Origin: Welwitschia mirabilis
Taxonomy: Eukaryota > Gnetophyta > Gnetopsida > Welwitschiales
Assembly (NCBI GenBank): GCA_051453625.1
Contig: JBOZIK010000001.1
Coordinates: forward strand, 143,574,337 to 143,638,336
DNA length: 64,000 nucleotides
Reading direction: 5' to 3'
This document shows positions 24,835 through 35,629 of the stretch, piece after piece. Below the pieces are notes generated by a model, which was given only the letters and a program-made list of their open reading frames with translations, had not been told where the DNA came from and searched no databases. Positions within the stretch are counted from its first letter, which is position 1. Each line of letters starts with the position of its first letter. The translations under genes were made by a program, and so were the position numbers.

Positions 24835-25382
24835 CTATTCTCTTAAACTTGTCATAGAGTTAATGATGTTTGTGAGTCTAGAAAAGGACTCTTGTAATGT
24901 ATCCTCCTCGTCCATATGAAGATCTTCAAATCTAGAGATGATCATTTGAATCTTGACTTGTTTTATGATGAAGTCCTTTATGAGCTACCTCAAGAATATC
25001 CTAAGCTTGCTTAGCATGATTACAATTTATAATATGTTTAAACTCATCTGTATAAACTCCACAAAATATTGCATTAAAAGCATAGCCATCTATGATGGCT
25101 TTGGTTTTATCAGTGGCAGTTTCTTAATCTTGGGATTTGGAAACTAAAGTGCTATTATTATTTGCATCTATTTTTATTAACATAGACATAGTATAACCTC
25201 TATAGATAACCTTCTCAATATTGGCATCTAGGGTTTTAACGAAAATTCTCATTTTGGATTTCCAATATGCATAATTTAACCCATCAAATAAGGATGGATG
25301 ATTAGTGAAAAAATTGTCAAAAGGTTACTTATTTACAAGTTCTAGAGCTTAGATCAGTTAAAATATATAGATGAACTCAACT

Positions 25383-25398
25383 TATCTTTAATACCAAT
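25383..25398 (-). other. Copia primer-binding site, tRNA-Met type
   Basis: On the '-' strand, directly after the LTR end CCTATCA, the sequence is ATTGGTATTAAAGATAAG. This is the initiator-Met-type site common in plant Copia elements, with transitions. It sets LTR2 as the 5' LTR. Confidence 0.8.
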
Positions 25399-26823
25399 TG
25401 ATAGGATCGAGTACCCTTGGGGGTGAATATGCTCTTTAAAAATTATCTAAATAAACTTAAAATATAACAAAAACTTACTTAAAATAGATTACTAATAAAC
25501 TTGTGAATAAAAAGTAAAACTTAAAGTATTCAGAATAATGAAGCTAACAGAAAGCATAAAATACTGATTAGATGCATGTAAGTTTTATAGTGGTTCGAGA
25601 AACCCCCTACTCCACTCTTGATGATCAACTTATCATCAAGCCTAATTCAAATCTTTATTAACTTTCCAAGTATTACAGGTTCATCTGTACTCTTTACACA
25701 TAGACTTTTACAGGATAAGTCCTAACCTTTCTAATGGACTTCTGTAGGCTAAGTTTCAACCTTTCAATAGACTTTTACAGATTAAGTATCAATCTTTCAA
25801 TGGACTGATTAAGTCTCAATCTTTCATAATGTATGGTAGTGATTAAAGAATGCCGTGATGCACTAATGTTACTCATTCTTTGGTATAATGATTGTAATAG
25901 AGCTTTTATCCTATAGATGATACTATAATGAAGTATAATATCTAATCTTAAATGTACAGATACAATAAATGATGGATCATCCTTAGTCAGGAGTACAATG
26001 CCAAGATGCTATAGTGAAAATCACAAGATTCAATCCTTCAATTAAGAGTCAAAAAGTCTTTTTAGTAATCTCTCTCATCACTATTTATATTAAAAGGATT
26101 TTAGAATTTATTATAAGTAGAAATGTTCTTCCAATGGCTATAAATGGCTATAAAATAGATACATAATGAATACATAATAGATAAAAAATTTCATTTCCAT
26201 TCCAGCCAGTTGACCTCTTAAAAGTCCGATTGATCCCTCCTGGTGTCATGACTTAAACAGGTTACTTAAGTAAAACTTTTAATTATCTCAGTTTCTTATA
26301 ACTCCATCTCTGATCAACCCCTTAGGGTCCAATCGACCCCTTATCTAGTTACTTGCATATCTATTTGGTCACTCACTAGTCTTGATAAAGATTCATTCCC
26401 ATTTTTTACATTAGGTCTGTCAATCCCTTAAGTGTCCAGTCGACCCTGTGATGATTGGCTCAGGGATATCAGGTGCATAATGCTCAGGTCTAGTCAACCC
26501 CTCAAAGGTCTAGTTAACCCCTTGACAATAGGTTTAGGAGTACTATTCTCAGGTTCACAGATTTGGTCAATCCCTTCATTGNNNNNNNNNNAGGTTCACA
26601 GGTCCAGTCAACCCTTCATAAGTCTAGTTGACCCCTCTGAATTTATTTCAATTTTGATAGTATGCTCTAGGTGCAATTGAACCCTTGAAAGTTCGATCGA
26701 TCCCTTAAGAGGGTAAGTGAACTTGATAGGTTTTTAGTGATCAGAAAGTAACATTCATAGATTCAGCATTTAAGTTGCAAGTGGTTAATATTTTTTGCAT
26801 AAGATACACAAAATTTTCTTCAT
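25399..26823 (-). repeat. Copia LTR2 (5' LTR on '-' strand), right end in gap
   Basis: Starts TGATAGGATCGAG and matches LTR1 and LTR3. The last ~43 bases expected by comparison with LTR3 (through CATAATCTAACA) fall in the N gap at 26824-26923. A 10-N gap lies at 26582-26591. Confidence 0.85.
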
Positions 26824-26923
26824 NNNNNNNNNNNNNNNNNNNNNNNNNNNNNNNNNNNNNNNNNNNNNNNNNNNNNNNNNNNNNNNNNNNNNNNNNNNNN
26901 NNNNNNNNNNNNNNNNNNNNNNN
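26824..26923. other. Assembly gap (100 N) between Copia LTR2 and Gypsy fragment
   Basis: Exactly 100 N, probably a placeholder of unknown true length. It hides the LTR2/Gypsy junction, which matters for the three-LTR structure. Confidence 0.95.
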
Positions 26924-28211
26924 AATAATATTTATTGATGATACCTTCATTTATTCGAAGACTTATGTAGAGTATGAGAAACACTTAAAAATACTATTAC
27001 AAACTTTACAGAATTACCAATTATATGTCAACATGAAAAAAAGGCTTTTTTTAGAAGGAATTCATTTAATTTCTAGGTCATGTAATATCCATGGAAGGTA
27101 TGTCAGTAGATCAAGATAAATTTAGAGTAATCATGAAATAGATAATATTTACAAAAATTACTGAGATTAGAAAATTTCTAGGTGTTACCAAGTACTATCA
27201 TCTATTTATCTTCAACTTCTTTAAGATATTTATTAAAAAGTATTTTAGAAAAAATAAAGACTTTTAATGGATAGAAAAATATTAGTAATGATTTTATAAT
27301 CTTAAAGAATGCTTAACCAATGCTCTAGTCTTAGTAATGTCAAATGATTCAAAGAATATTTTAGTTCATAATGATGCATATAAGGAAGGTCTTAGAGTAC
27401 TTCTTGAATAGTAATAGGTTATGAATTAATACATATTAAAATCATGAAAGAAATTATCTTATTCATGCTTTTAATTTAGCTATAGTAATTTTTACTTTAA
27501 AATTATGGAAGCATTATCTCTATGATGTAAATTTTTAAGTTTGGATACATCATAAGAGTTTAAGATATATTTTTACTTAATAAACTTGAACCTTAGGCAA
27601 AGAAGATGTATAGAATTATTATATGATTTTGATATAAATATTTTACCCCATGAAGGTAAGGTATATAGAGTTGTGGATGCTCTTAGTAAATGAGGTTATC
27701 TTAAAGTAATCATGAAAATTCAAATCCAAATTCCTGCCATTGTGTTAAAGGGGTAAACCAAGGATGATAATTATTAAAAATTAAAGGACTAGTTAGAAAA
27801 ATCAATAGATTCAAAGAATTTTGGTATGATTCAGATGGTATTATTAGATTCAAGGGAAGTATTTTGGTTTTTAATGTAGACTGAATTAGACATAAGCTAT
27901 TATTTTAATTTCATAATTCACCTATAGTATGTTATCCTAGAGGGATTAAAATGTATTAAAACATGAAACAAAAATTTTGGTAGCTAAGGATGAAAAAGAA
28001 TATAACAGAATTTATGTTATGATACCTTAATTATCAAAAGCTACATAGAACATAAATATCTAGTGGAAATACTTTATCCTCATGATATTCCAGAATATAA
28101 ATGGGATGTAATTTGCATAGACTTTATTGTAGGATTTCTAAAAATTAAAGGCTCTATAATGGTAATAATTGATAGAGCAATTAAATTAGTACATTTCATT
28201 TTGATAAAATT
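26924..28211 (+). pseudogene. Chromovirus-like Ty3/Gypsy RT, RNase H and integrase fragment
   Basis: 26927-26965 gives FIDDTFIYSKT, the RT YXDD region with Phe in place of Tyr. It is followed by a HLKILLQTL block and, in the next frame, ISMEGMSVDQDKFRVIMK. 27300-27400 gives LKECLTNALVLVMSNDSKN then HNDAYKEGLRVLL, the RNase H start. 27590-27690 gives LRQRRCIELLYDFDIN and GKVYRVVDALSK. 27825-27960 gives DSDGIIRFKGS and YPRGIKMY, the integrase zinc region. 28090-28200 gives YKWDVICIDFIVGF and GSIMVIIDRAIKLVHF, the first part of the DDE core. Stops interrupt the frames, many at Gln positions. The fragment ends abruptly at LTR3. It is unlike the Athila relics elsewhere in the window. Confidence 0.85.
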
Positions 28212-29641
28212 TGATAGGATCGAGAACCCTAGAGGAGGGATGAATAGGTTCTTTACAAATTATGTAAATAAACTTATGATGGAATAAAAAATTGCTTAAA
28301 ATAAGCTACTAACTAATCATGCATAAAAAGAAAAAATAAAAGTATTTAAAATAATAAAACTAATAGAAAGCATAAAATATCGATCAGATGCATGCAAGTC
28401 TTATAGTGATTTGGGAAACCCTCTACTTTACTCTTAATGATCAGCTTATTATCAAGACTAATTTAGATCTTTGTTAACTCTTCTAGGTATTGTAGGTTCA
28501 CCTGTAATATTAACACACAAACTTTTTTAAGCTAAGTCTTAATATTTTCAATGGATTTTTGTAGGTTAAATCTCAACCTTTCAATGGACTTTTTCATTAT
28601 AAGTCTCAACCTTTCATAATGTATGGTAGTAATGAAAAAATGCCCTATTGCGCTAATATCACTTATTCTTTGATATAATGATTGAAATGAAGCTCTTCTC
28701 CTATAGATAATATAACAATGAAGTACCAGATCTAACCTTATATGTACAAGAGTACAATGCCAATATGTTACAATGAATATCACAAGATTTAGTCTTTTGA
28801 TCAAGAGTGAAATAGTAATCTCTCTCTTGGCTATTTATATTGGAAGGATTTTAGGGTTTGTTATAAGTAAAAATACACTTCCAATAGCTATAAACGGCTA
28901 TAACATGGATACATAATGGATAAAACATTTTCATTTCCATTCTGAATGGTTAACCCCTCAAAAGTCTGGTTAACCCCTCCTAGTATCGTGACTTAAACAA
29001 GTCACCTGAGTAAACTTTTTGCATGCCCTAGTTTCTTATGGCTCTACATTTGGTCAACCTCTCAGGATCTAGTTGACCCCTCATCTAGTTAACCACATAT
29101 CTATCTAGTTGTCCACTAGTCCTAATAGAAATTTATCTCAATTTCCTACATCAAGTCTGATTGATCGCCTAGGTATTTGGTTAACTCCTTGATGATCGAC
29201 TTAGGAATATTAACTACACATTACTCAAGTCTGCTGAACTCCTTAAAGATCTAGTTGATCACTTGACGATTAGTTTAGAAGTACTATTCCTAGGTTTATA
29301 GATTTGGTCGACCCTTCATAGGTCTGGTCGACCCCTTGATATTTGATTCAAAAATACTATCTCTCAGGTCCACAGTTCTAGTCAATCCCTCATAAATCTA
29401 GTCAATCCCTCTAAATTCAATTTAATTTTGAGAGTATGCTCTAGGTATAATCAAATCCTTAAAAGTTTGATCGACCCCTCAAGAGGGTAAGTAGACTTAG
29501 CAAGTTTTCAGTGATCAGGAAGTGATATTCATGGGTTTAGCATCTGACCTGTAATTGGTTAATATTTTTTGCATAAGATACACAAAATTTTCTTCATAAA
29601 AAACATTAGTTTGACATCAATTGACACAACATAATCTAACA
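28212..29641 (-). repeat. Copia LTR3
   Basis: Complete LTR from TGATAGGATCGAG to CATAATCTAACA. Its left neighbour is the Gypsy integrase (…ttgataaaatt), not a primer site. Its right neighbour is X1 sequence. The left 5 bases (aaatt) and right 5 bases (taagt) do not match, while taagt matches the tcagt left of LTR1. Confidence 0.85.
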
Positions 29642-30850
29642 TAAGTAATAGCACTTTAATAATACATAATTAGGATTATAATTTAGAATTAATAGAATTA
29701 TTCAATAGAGAGGAAGAAGGATCAAATAAAGAAATATTAGAAAATCTTTCATCACATAATGAAGAAAATGAATACTTTTATTTTTATGATATTTGTAATG
29801 ATCTTTTTAATGAATCCACTAACTTAGAAAATGATAATAATCCTAAATAGTATAATAATGAGTTTAATAAAGAATTAAAAAAATAGTCAATGATAGTGAT
29901 AAAGATAATGTAGAAGAGAAAGATATTATCAAAGATAATAATAAAGAAAGTAAAGAAAGAATTCAACAAAGTAATAATAAGGTCAATAATGAGAAGGAGA
30001 GAAAGAAATAATTATATATAGAAAATCAACCAAGTTAATAGAGAAAAAAACTTATACCTTTCAATAAGATAAACCAACTTAAAGAGTCTACTCATGCTTC
30101 TCCACCACTTTCACTTGTACTTTCATGCAAAAATTGTAAATGACATTTTTTCTTCTACATCTACTTCCACATTACCTTGTCATCTTGATAATGATAACCT
30201 TTATCTCTTTCTCCCATTTAAACATCTAAGTAATTTTTCAAATCACATCCCTCTTCTTGATTTTAATGAAACACACCACCTTGAGGAATCTACTCCAAAA
30301 ATCTCTTAATATTTTTGCTTTAAAAATCCATGTAACACTCAAAGTAACATATTTTTTTCTTTGAAGGAATCTATTTTATCTTATGCTTTTAATGGTTACT
30401 CTTTTCGAAAACAAGACTTGAAATATCTTGGAACTCTAAATTAGAGTAAATATTATCTTCTTTATCCAATTTCATACTTAGAATTAAACCTTAAGGAGCT
30501 TCTTTAGTATGTTAAACCTATCTTAATTAATAATTCTAATATGTTTATTTAAAAGACTTGGATTTTAAATAGTACCATTAATGTCCTCCATGTTTAATAT
30601 TAAGCTTTGAATAAAATCTATGTTTCATATTCTTTACATCATGAGTTTGATAAGAGATTGTTTTTCATAAGTTATATGAATTTTTTATCTCTTACATTGC
30701 TAGTATATCTTGTGAAGACAAAATGCCATTTTATCATCATAATTGGAAAAGCCTTACTTCCTTAATAAAAATCCATATCTTGAGTTAAATATTAGAAATA
30801 TTCATGATCTTAATAGATAGTGTAAAGAGCCCTCAAAATCTTCTTGGATG
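29642..30850 (+). pseudogene. X1 ORF2 region, first part
   Basis: Continues X1 directly after the Copia composite and aligns with 56990-58017 of X2 and 37519-38072 of X3 (both in reverse). A readable stretch at 30094-30309 includes STSTSTLPCHLDNDN and then NFSNHIPLLDFNETHH. X2 reads NFPNHIPLFEFNETHH in the same place, so the protein sequence is conserved between copies even though the DNA has diverged. From 30600 it gives KIYVSYSLHHEFDKRLFF, matching X2's EIYVSTYLHHDFNKRLFL. I recognise no domain. Its position between ORF1 and the 3' LTR is where Athila elements carry an env-like ORF, but no pol lies in between. Confidence 0.65.
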
Positions 30851-31110
30851 CACTACAAGAAATATAGGCTCTTAAGGAATTTCAAAAATGCCTTAAAGGG
30901 CCTTAAAAAATGCCTTAAATTCTTTTAAGATGTTTCTTCATAAAATTATTTAAGAAACATTGCCTTAAAAGCCTAGATGCTTTTAAGGCATTTGTATTGA
31001 AATGCCTCAGAAATGCCAATGCCTCAATCCTTTTGAGGGATTTTAGCAAATAAATGCTTTAATAGCCTTTTGAGGCATTTTACCAAATAAATGCTTTTAA
31101 AAACTTTATC
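30851..31110. repeat. Left terminal and subterminal repeats of CACTA
   Basis: Terminal CACTACAAGAAAT followed by at least eight direct and inverted copies of a TTAAGGCATTT / AAATGCCTTAA motif within 250 bp. Such arrays are the transposase-binding regions of CACTA elements. Confidence 0.85.
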
Positions 31111-32820
31111 ATGAAAAAAAATAAGAAGTTAAATTCTATTTTTAAACCTACTCATATTCTAAAATAGCAAAAAGAGATAATTTGAAAAAGAAATTATTTT
31201 AATACATCACTTATCGTCCTCATGATATTGCTTCAAGCATTTGTAAGTCTAAATGGCTCACACATGCTTCCTATGAAAAATAATCTCTATGGAATAAATC
31301 AAGCCCTTGTATAAGCACTTTACTCCTAATCCACCCACATGTTATTGTGGTAATGCTCTGATATCAATTCAAGGTCTATAATAGAAATTACACCAGGAAA
31401 AAGTAAACCTAGATGGCACCATAAAGTGAAGAAGCTCCACAATGGCCACAAATGAAAAGAGGTCACTAGTAGAAATACATCTTCCTCTTACAAGAAGAGG
31501 ACCTAGTGCTAAGAAGAGAAGTTCTTAAATAGTAGCATGATATAGTTGTTTTAAATAATAGTACTGAGCTTGAGTTAAAAGTGAGGTTATTAGCCCAATG
31601 ATAGACACTTCTTTAACAGAAGAATAGATCAGTAGGAAAATATATTATAGTAAAGAAGTGGTGAAGGACATTAGAAAGTATACCTATACCCATAACACCA
31701 CTAAAAGAAAAAGGCTTCTTTAGAGAATAATTACCTGTAACTCTAGCCATTATACATAGATCAGTTACTAAAGATCTCTCTCTAATGGTCAAGAAAAACC
31801 TCTATTTACAAAAAGATTCTTCAAGAATAAGTCTCTAAACCTTACAATTATCCCATGAGATATTTAAAATGAAATGCAAATGACTCTATCATTAACAAGA
31901 ATAAAATCATGCTGCTTAACATTTTAAAATATTATATTAAAATATTGTATGAATTCAATTCCCACATAAACCAAAGCAAGAAATGCCAACATGATGGATC
32001 TACAAGTACCCCTTAACTTGGTAAAGAGGAATGATGCATCCAAATACTAAGGTATCACAGGTATTAGAGCTTAAGAAATTTATTTTAAAATGTCATAATT
32101 TGCTTGAAAACTCCACCATTTTAGTCTGAAGACCGGTTTTTCTATATCTATAAAGGTTAGATACCATGCAGATAATGCAATAATAGGAAGGTAATCATTA
32201 CTACTTAAATATATCAAATTCTTATAAATATTCAACCCTGTATAGAGACAGGATATAGTGAAGATAATGTTTAATCATTCAGAAGGACATGTGTTTAATG
32301 AATCTAGAGAATAGCTCAATTTCATATAGATGAAATAGAGTTAGGATGGTGATCACTCTTACCTAAATCTATAAAATTTATATAAAGTTTAAACCATATG
32401 AAAAGATTAATACATTGATCACAATTATTAATAACTAAAAAATCCATATAAAGATCTCATTCTGTATAAAAAAAAACTTAAGGAGATGAAGAAAATCAAA
32501 GGCTGCTTGAGATGAAAAGCATCTTAATGGATAAGAGAATCTAAAAAGTCCCACTATTTGATTTAAAAGATAACATTGATTTAATGGATCTAGTATTTAA
32601 AACATTATTAAAATAAAGGGGCTCACTGTGAATGATCAATATGTGTTTGAACTTTTCTTCTAAATGCACTATGATAATCTGTAAAATGTTCTAAGCCTTG
32701 TTAATAACTACTCTACTTGGGATTTAGATTTCATCAATTTCTACACTTCATTAACACTTTTTTTAGTCACTCATCCAATAATAGTGATCCTTCATTAGCT
32801 TTTTCTAATATCTTATCTGA
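31111..32820. other. CACTA interior, no gene recognised
   Basis: No conserved protein is seen. At 31355-31367 the string gctctgatatcaa resembles an inverted tRNA-Met-type primer site, but no LTR terminus or second copy supports an LTR element there. Confidence 0.4.
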
Positions 32821-32827
32821 CATCTTA

Positions 32828-33060
32828 TCTTAAAAAATGAACATCCAAATCGTCGAAGTGCACCTCACCAATGTAGTGAAGCAACGGAGAGTCCATCATC
32901 ACCGATGATGGTGCTATCATTTTCTTTACCCTCTTCTCATGTATTCACCAATATGTACATGCTATTATTTGCATTATAATCTAAGATTTTTTGGATTTTC
33001 TAATCTAATTTACTAACAATGATGATAAGAGTGGAGGACGGGCCTCATCTGATAGCAACA
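32828..33060 (-). pseudogene. Possible captured host exon(s), unrecognised
   Basis: On the '-' strand, about 32840-32930 is unusually GC-rich for this window and open, reading MIAPSSVMMDSPLLHYIG then EVHFDDLDVHFL before a stop. A second GC-rich patch (33030-33060) follows an acceptor-like 'ctatcag'. Base composition and the neighbouring transporter exon on the same strand suggest captured gene sequence. I do not recognise the protein. Confidence 0.35.
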
Positions 33061-33217
33061 ATTACAAGAGACATCAAAGGAGTCAATGATAAAAAAAGTA
33101 AAAGAAATTGAAACATAAAAAGTAAAACCCTACATGAATTAAATGAATAAAGAGGTGATTATCAAAAATAAACTAAGAGATCTAGGTTATCAAAACAGAA
33201 AGGAGAAATCTTCTTAC

Positions 33218-33368
33218 CGAATCGAAAGTCATACCCATCTTTGGACATGAAATGTTTGTTAGCCATAATAATACCAACTGAACTAACAATGTTCATTCCC
33301 CAGATCCCTACATCTGAAAGGGTCAATTTCCTCTCAGATGAGGCCACTTTTGACAAACAGGAACAATA
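33218..33368 (-). pseudogene. Captured first exon of a nucleotide-sugar transporter (URGT-like)
   Basis: On the '-' strand this encodes SKVASSERKLTLSDVGIWG then MNIVSSVGIIMANKHFMS and GYDFRF. It stops at a consensus splice donor (GTAAGAAG, '-' strand, 33210-33217). That peptide matches the N-terminus and first membrane helix of plant UDP-rhamnose/UDP-galactose transporters of the drug/metabolite (EamA/TPT) superfamily, Golgi proteins of about 350 residues. The ATG is gone: the codon before Ser is TTG, in frame with an upstream TAA. No later exon is visible, so only the 5' exon and probably leader (33370-33600, also less AT-rich) were captured. It looks like CACTA transduplication. Confidence 0.6.
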
Positions 33369-33619
33369 GAGTCTTTAGGCAAACACACTCAATCATTTTC
33401 CGAATGAGGTGAGTGCCTGGAAATCTCGAAGCGCTGAACTTCCGTTGGAGTGGAATGGGGCAAATTAATGGCCTTTTGTGACATGGGTTGTCTTTCTTCC
33501 TGAGTTTCTTAATCAGGGAATAAATGTTCAATGGTATCAAAATCGAAGCTCAGGCATTAGTCTGCTGGTGTGTGAGTTGTGGTGAAATCCTGCCCCTCTC
33601 AAAAATCCTCTTTTTAGTC

Positions 33620-34190
33620 AAAAATAGATGTTATGAAAAAAACAATCATCTGTACCTAAAGCAATAGCCAAATAAACGGGAACAAAGTTTTACAGAATGC
33701 TACCTATTGTCATAGTATGTGTTTCTTGCCATTGCGTAACATGTGTTTCTTCACTTTGGAATGCTCTTGTCTTTTAATAGAATTTGTCACTTTTGTGTCA
33801 ATTTGATCTTATTTTATTTTTCAAGCTTTGTTATATGTGACAAACTCTTAATGTCTTTTGGGAAATATCTATCATCATATTTTACTTGCTCTTAACAAAG
33901 AAGCCTTGGCGGTGGATTTGAATGGGTTGTTGCAACACCATAGTCTGTCTTATCATCGTCAGACCATTCAGTGATTAATAGCATTTGCAGGAACACAATC
34001 AAATTCTACAAAATGAAAAATGCTACTGGAAAAGTTGTTATCATGGTTTGCAGGTTTCCTGACATTAGGGAGGATAAAATGCAGTAGCAAATCTTTGCAA
34101 AGGTCTTAACAGGTTTATGGACGTTGCTGGGACTTTAGAGCCTGTACAAACAAAGTTTGATGTCGTTTACTTGTCTAGATGATTTTCCTT
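33620..34190. repeat. CACTA internal repeats H1 and G0
   Basis: 33620-33870 (H) aligns with 35630-35880: both contain 'gtatgtgtttctt', 'aacatgtgtttctt' and 'caagcttt.ttatatgtga'. 33890-34160 (G) aligns with parts of 34575-35530, 36620-37120 and 42860-43800. The copies are diverged and partly reordered. No protein family can be assigned. Confidence 0.7.
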
Positions 34191-34574
34191 TTCCCCAACA
34201 AAATATAACCCTTGAAGATAAATGTAATGATGTCTTAATGGAGTATATAACTTATGAGTTCAAGAAATTAATGATGATTGTTTGGTTATGTAAATGATAA
34301 GAGGATTAGATGTAGAATGTTCAAGAGATGCAGATGAGACTATGAGAGGTTAGTATGTCAAGTGCATTTGCAAATAGATAACTTGTTCAAATGATACTAG
34401 ACAATACGATTTGAAAAATAAAGATAAATTTAGTTTAATGGAAACGAATTGAAATTTTTTTATTATGTCCACAAAGACCTATAGGACCTATTGAACAAGA
34501 AAACTTACAAGTCAAAATAATTTGAATATAGCCTTAGAATAATGATGAAGGGGAAGTAGACGAAAATGAAACAA

Positions 34575-35529
34575 GTAAACTATCTATCATCATATTTCAC
34601 TTGCTCTTAAAAAGGAAGCCTTAGCGATGCCTTTGAATGGGCTGTTGCAACACCATAGTCTGTATTATCATCGTCAAACCATTCAGTGTTTGATAGCATT
34701 TGCAGGAATGCAATCAAATTCTACAAAATGAAAAATGCTACTGGAAAGTTGTTATCAGCGTTTGCAGGTTTCCTGACATTATGGAGGATAAAATTTGGTA
34801 GCAAATCTTTGCAAAGGTCTTAACAAGTTTACAGATGTTATTAGGCCTTTATGGGTCTTAAATTTGCTGGTTTGCTTTTCTGGATTTTTTATGTATCTAG
34901 TTCATCTTGTCGTTTCCTGTTTTGAGCCTTTCTGGGTTTGGATTTTATGTTCATGGTTGTGGGGTTACATGTTAATATATCAAAGGCATATGATAATTTT
35001 AGTTGACTATGTATTGGCCACAATTTGGGAGGCCTAACAATTGTCTGAGCATCTATGAGCCTTAAACACTAATAGTAAAGAAAGTAATGTGAAAATAATA
35101 ATTACACGTATGCCCCACCCTAAATTCTCTTTTAATAAAACCAATGGGAAAATAAAACATGAACAAGCAAAATCATAAGACAAATAAAAGAATTTTGATT
35201 CACTGTCAAGCATGTTCCAACTTACAGACAAGACTATCAGTCTCAATCAAACTTTGAAAATGTATTGGTTGTCCTGCCCAAATATTGCAATCCCTCTCCA
35301 ACAAAGAGAATGCTTGGCCACATGTATCACCGCCAGAGACATTTCAGCAAGAAGAGTTAATAAGGACCTCTATTATCTGTAAAGAAGAAAAGACAAGAGA
35401 ATCAAAACATTAAGCATCAAACCTCAAGAAAAATTCAATTTCTTTCCTTCACTTAGCGCAACCCATAAGTGGATACTACAAAAGCAACCCTTATTAGAGC
35501 CATACTAACCCATATCTTAAATGTAAATG
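34575..35529. repeat. CACTA internal repeat G1
   Basis: The longest clean copy of repeat G, ending in a 100-N gap (35530-35629). Open frames on both strands (34795-35037 '+', 35034-35246 '-') recur in G3 (43277-43495 '-'). Because both strands are open in low-complexity hydrophobic frames, I do not call a gene. Confidence 0.7.
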
Positions 35530-35629
35530 NNNNNNNNNNNNNNNNNNNNNNNNNNNNNNNNNNNNNNNNNNNNNNNNNNNNNNNNNNNNNNNNNNNNNNN
35601 NNNNNNNNNNNNNNNNNNNNNNNNNNNNN

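Larger units (their letters stand above)
19598..29641 (-). mobile_element. Copia composite inserted in X1: LTR1, internal, LTR2, Gypsy fragment, LTR3
   Basis: The outer ends are LTR1 (left, 19598) and LTR3 (right, 29641). They are flanked by tcagt (19593-19597) and taagt (29642-29646). X2 and X3 have uninterrupted sequence here, with ttagt (58013-58017, read in reverse) and tcagt (38068-38072). The outer boundaries therefore mark one integration event with a 5-bp duplication. Between them are three Copia LTRs, one Copia internal region ('-') and, after a 100-N gap, a Gypsy pol fragment ('+'). A single insertion cannot give three LTRs, so a recombination or further insertion happened later, or the gap hides a misjoin. 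Confidence 0.75.

Noticed and set aside
31355-31367. Inverted tRNA-Met-type primer site (gctctgatatcaa) marking another LTR element
   Set aside because: No LTR end, purine tract or second LTR could be found around it.
34950-35010. LINE reverse transcriptase motif (ISKAYDNF) in repeat G
   Set aside because: A single short match with a stop directly after it and no other RT block nearby; kept only as a remark.
34795-35246. Hydrophobic open frames on both strands in repeat G, possible membrane proteins
   Set aside because: Both strands are open over the same T-rich sequence, and the frames are not consistently kept among the G copies.
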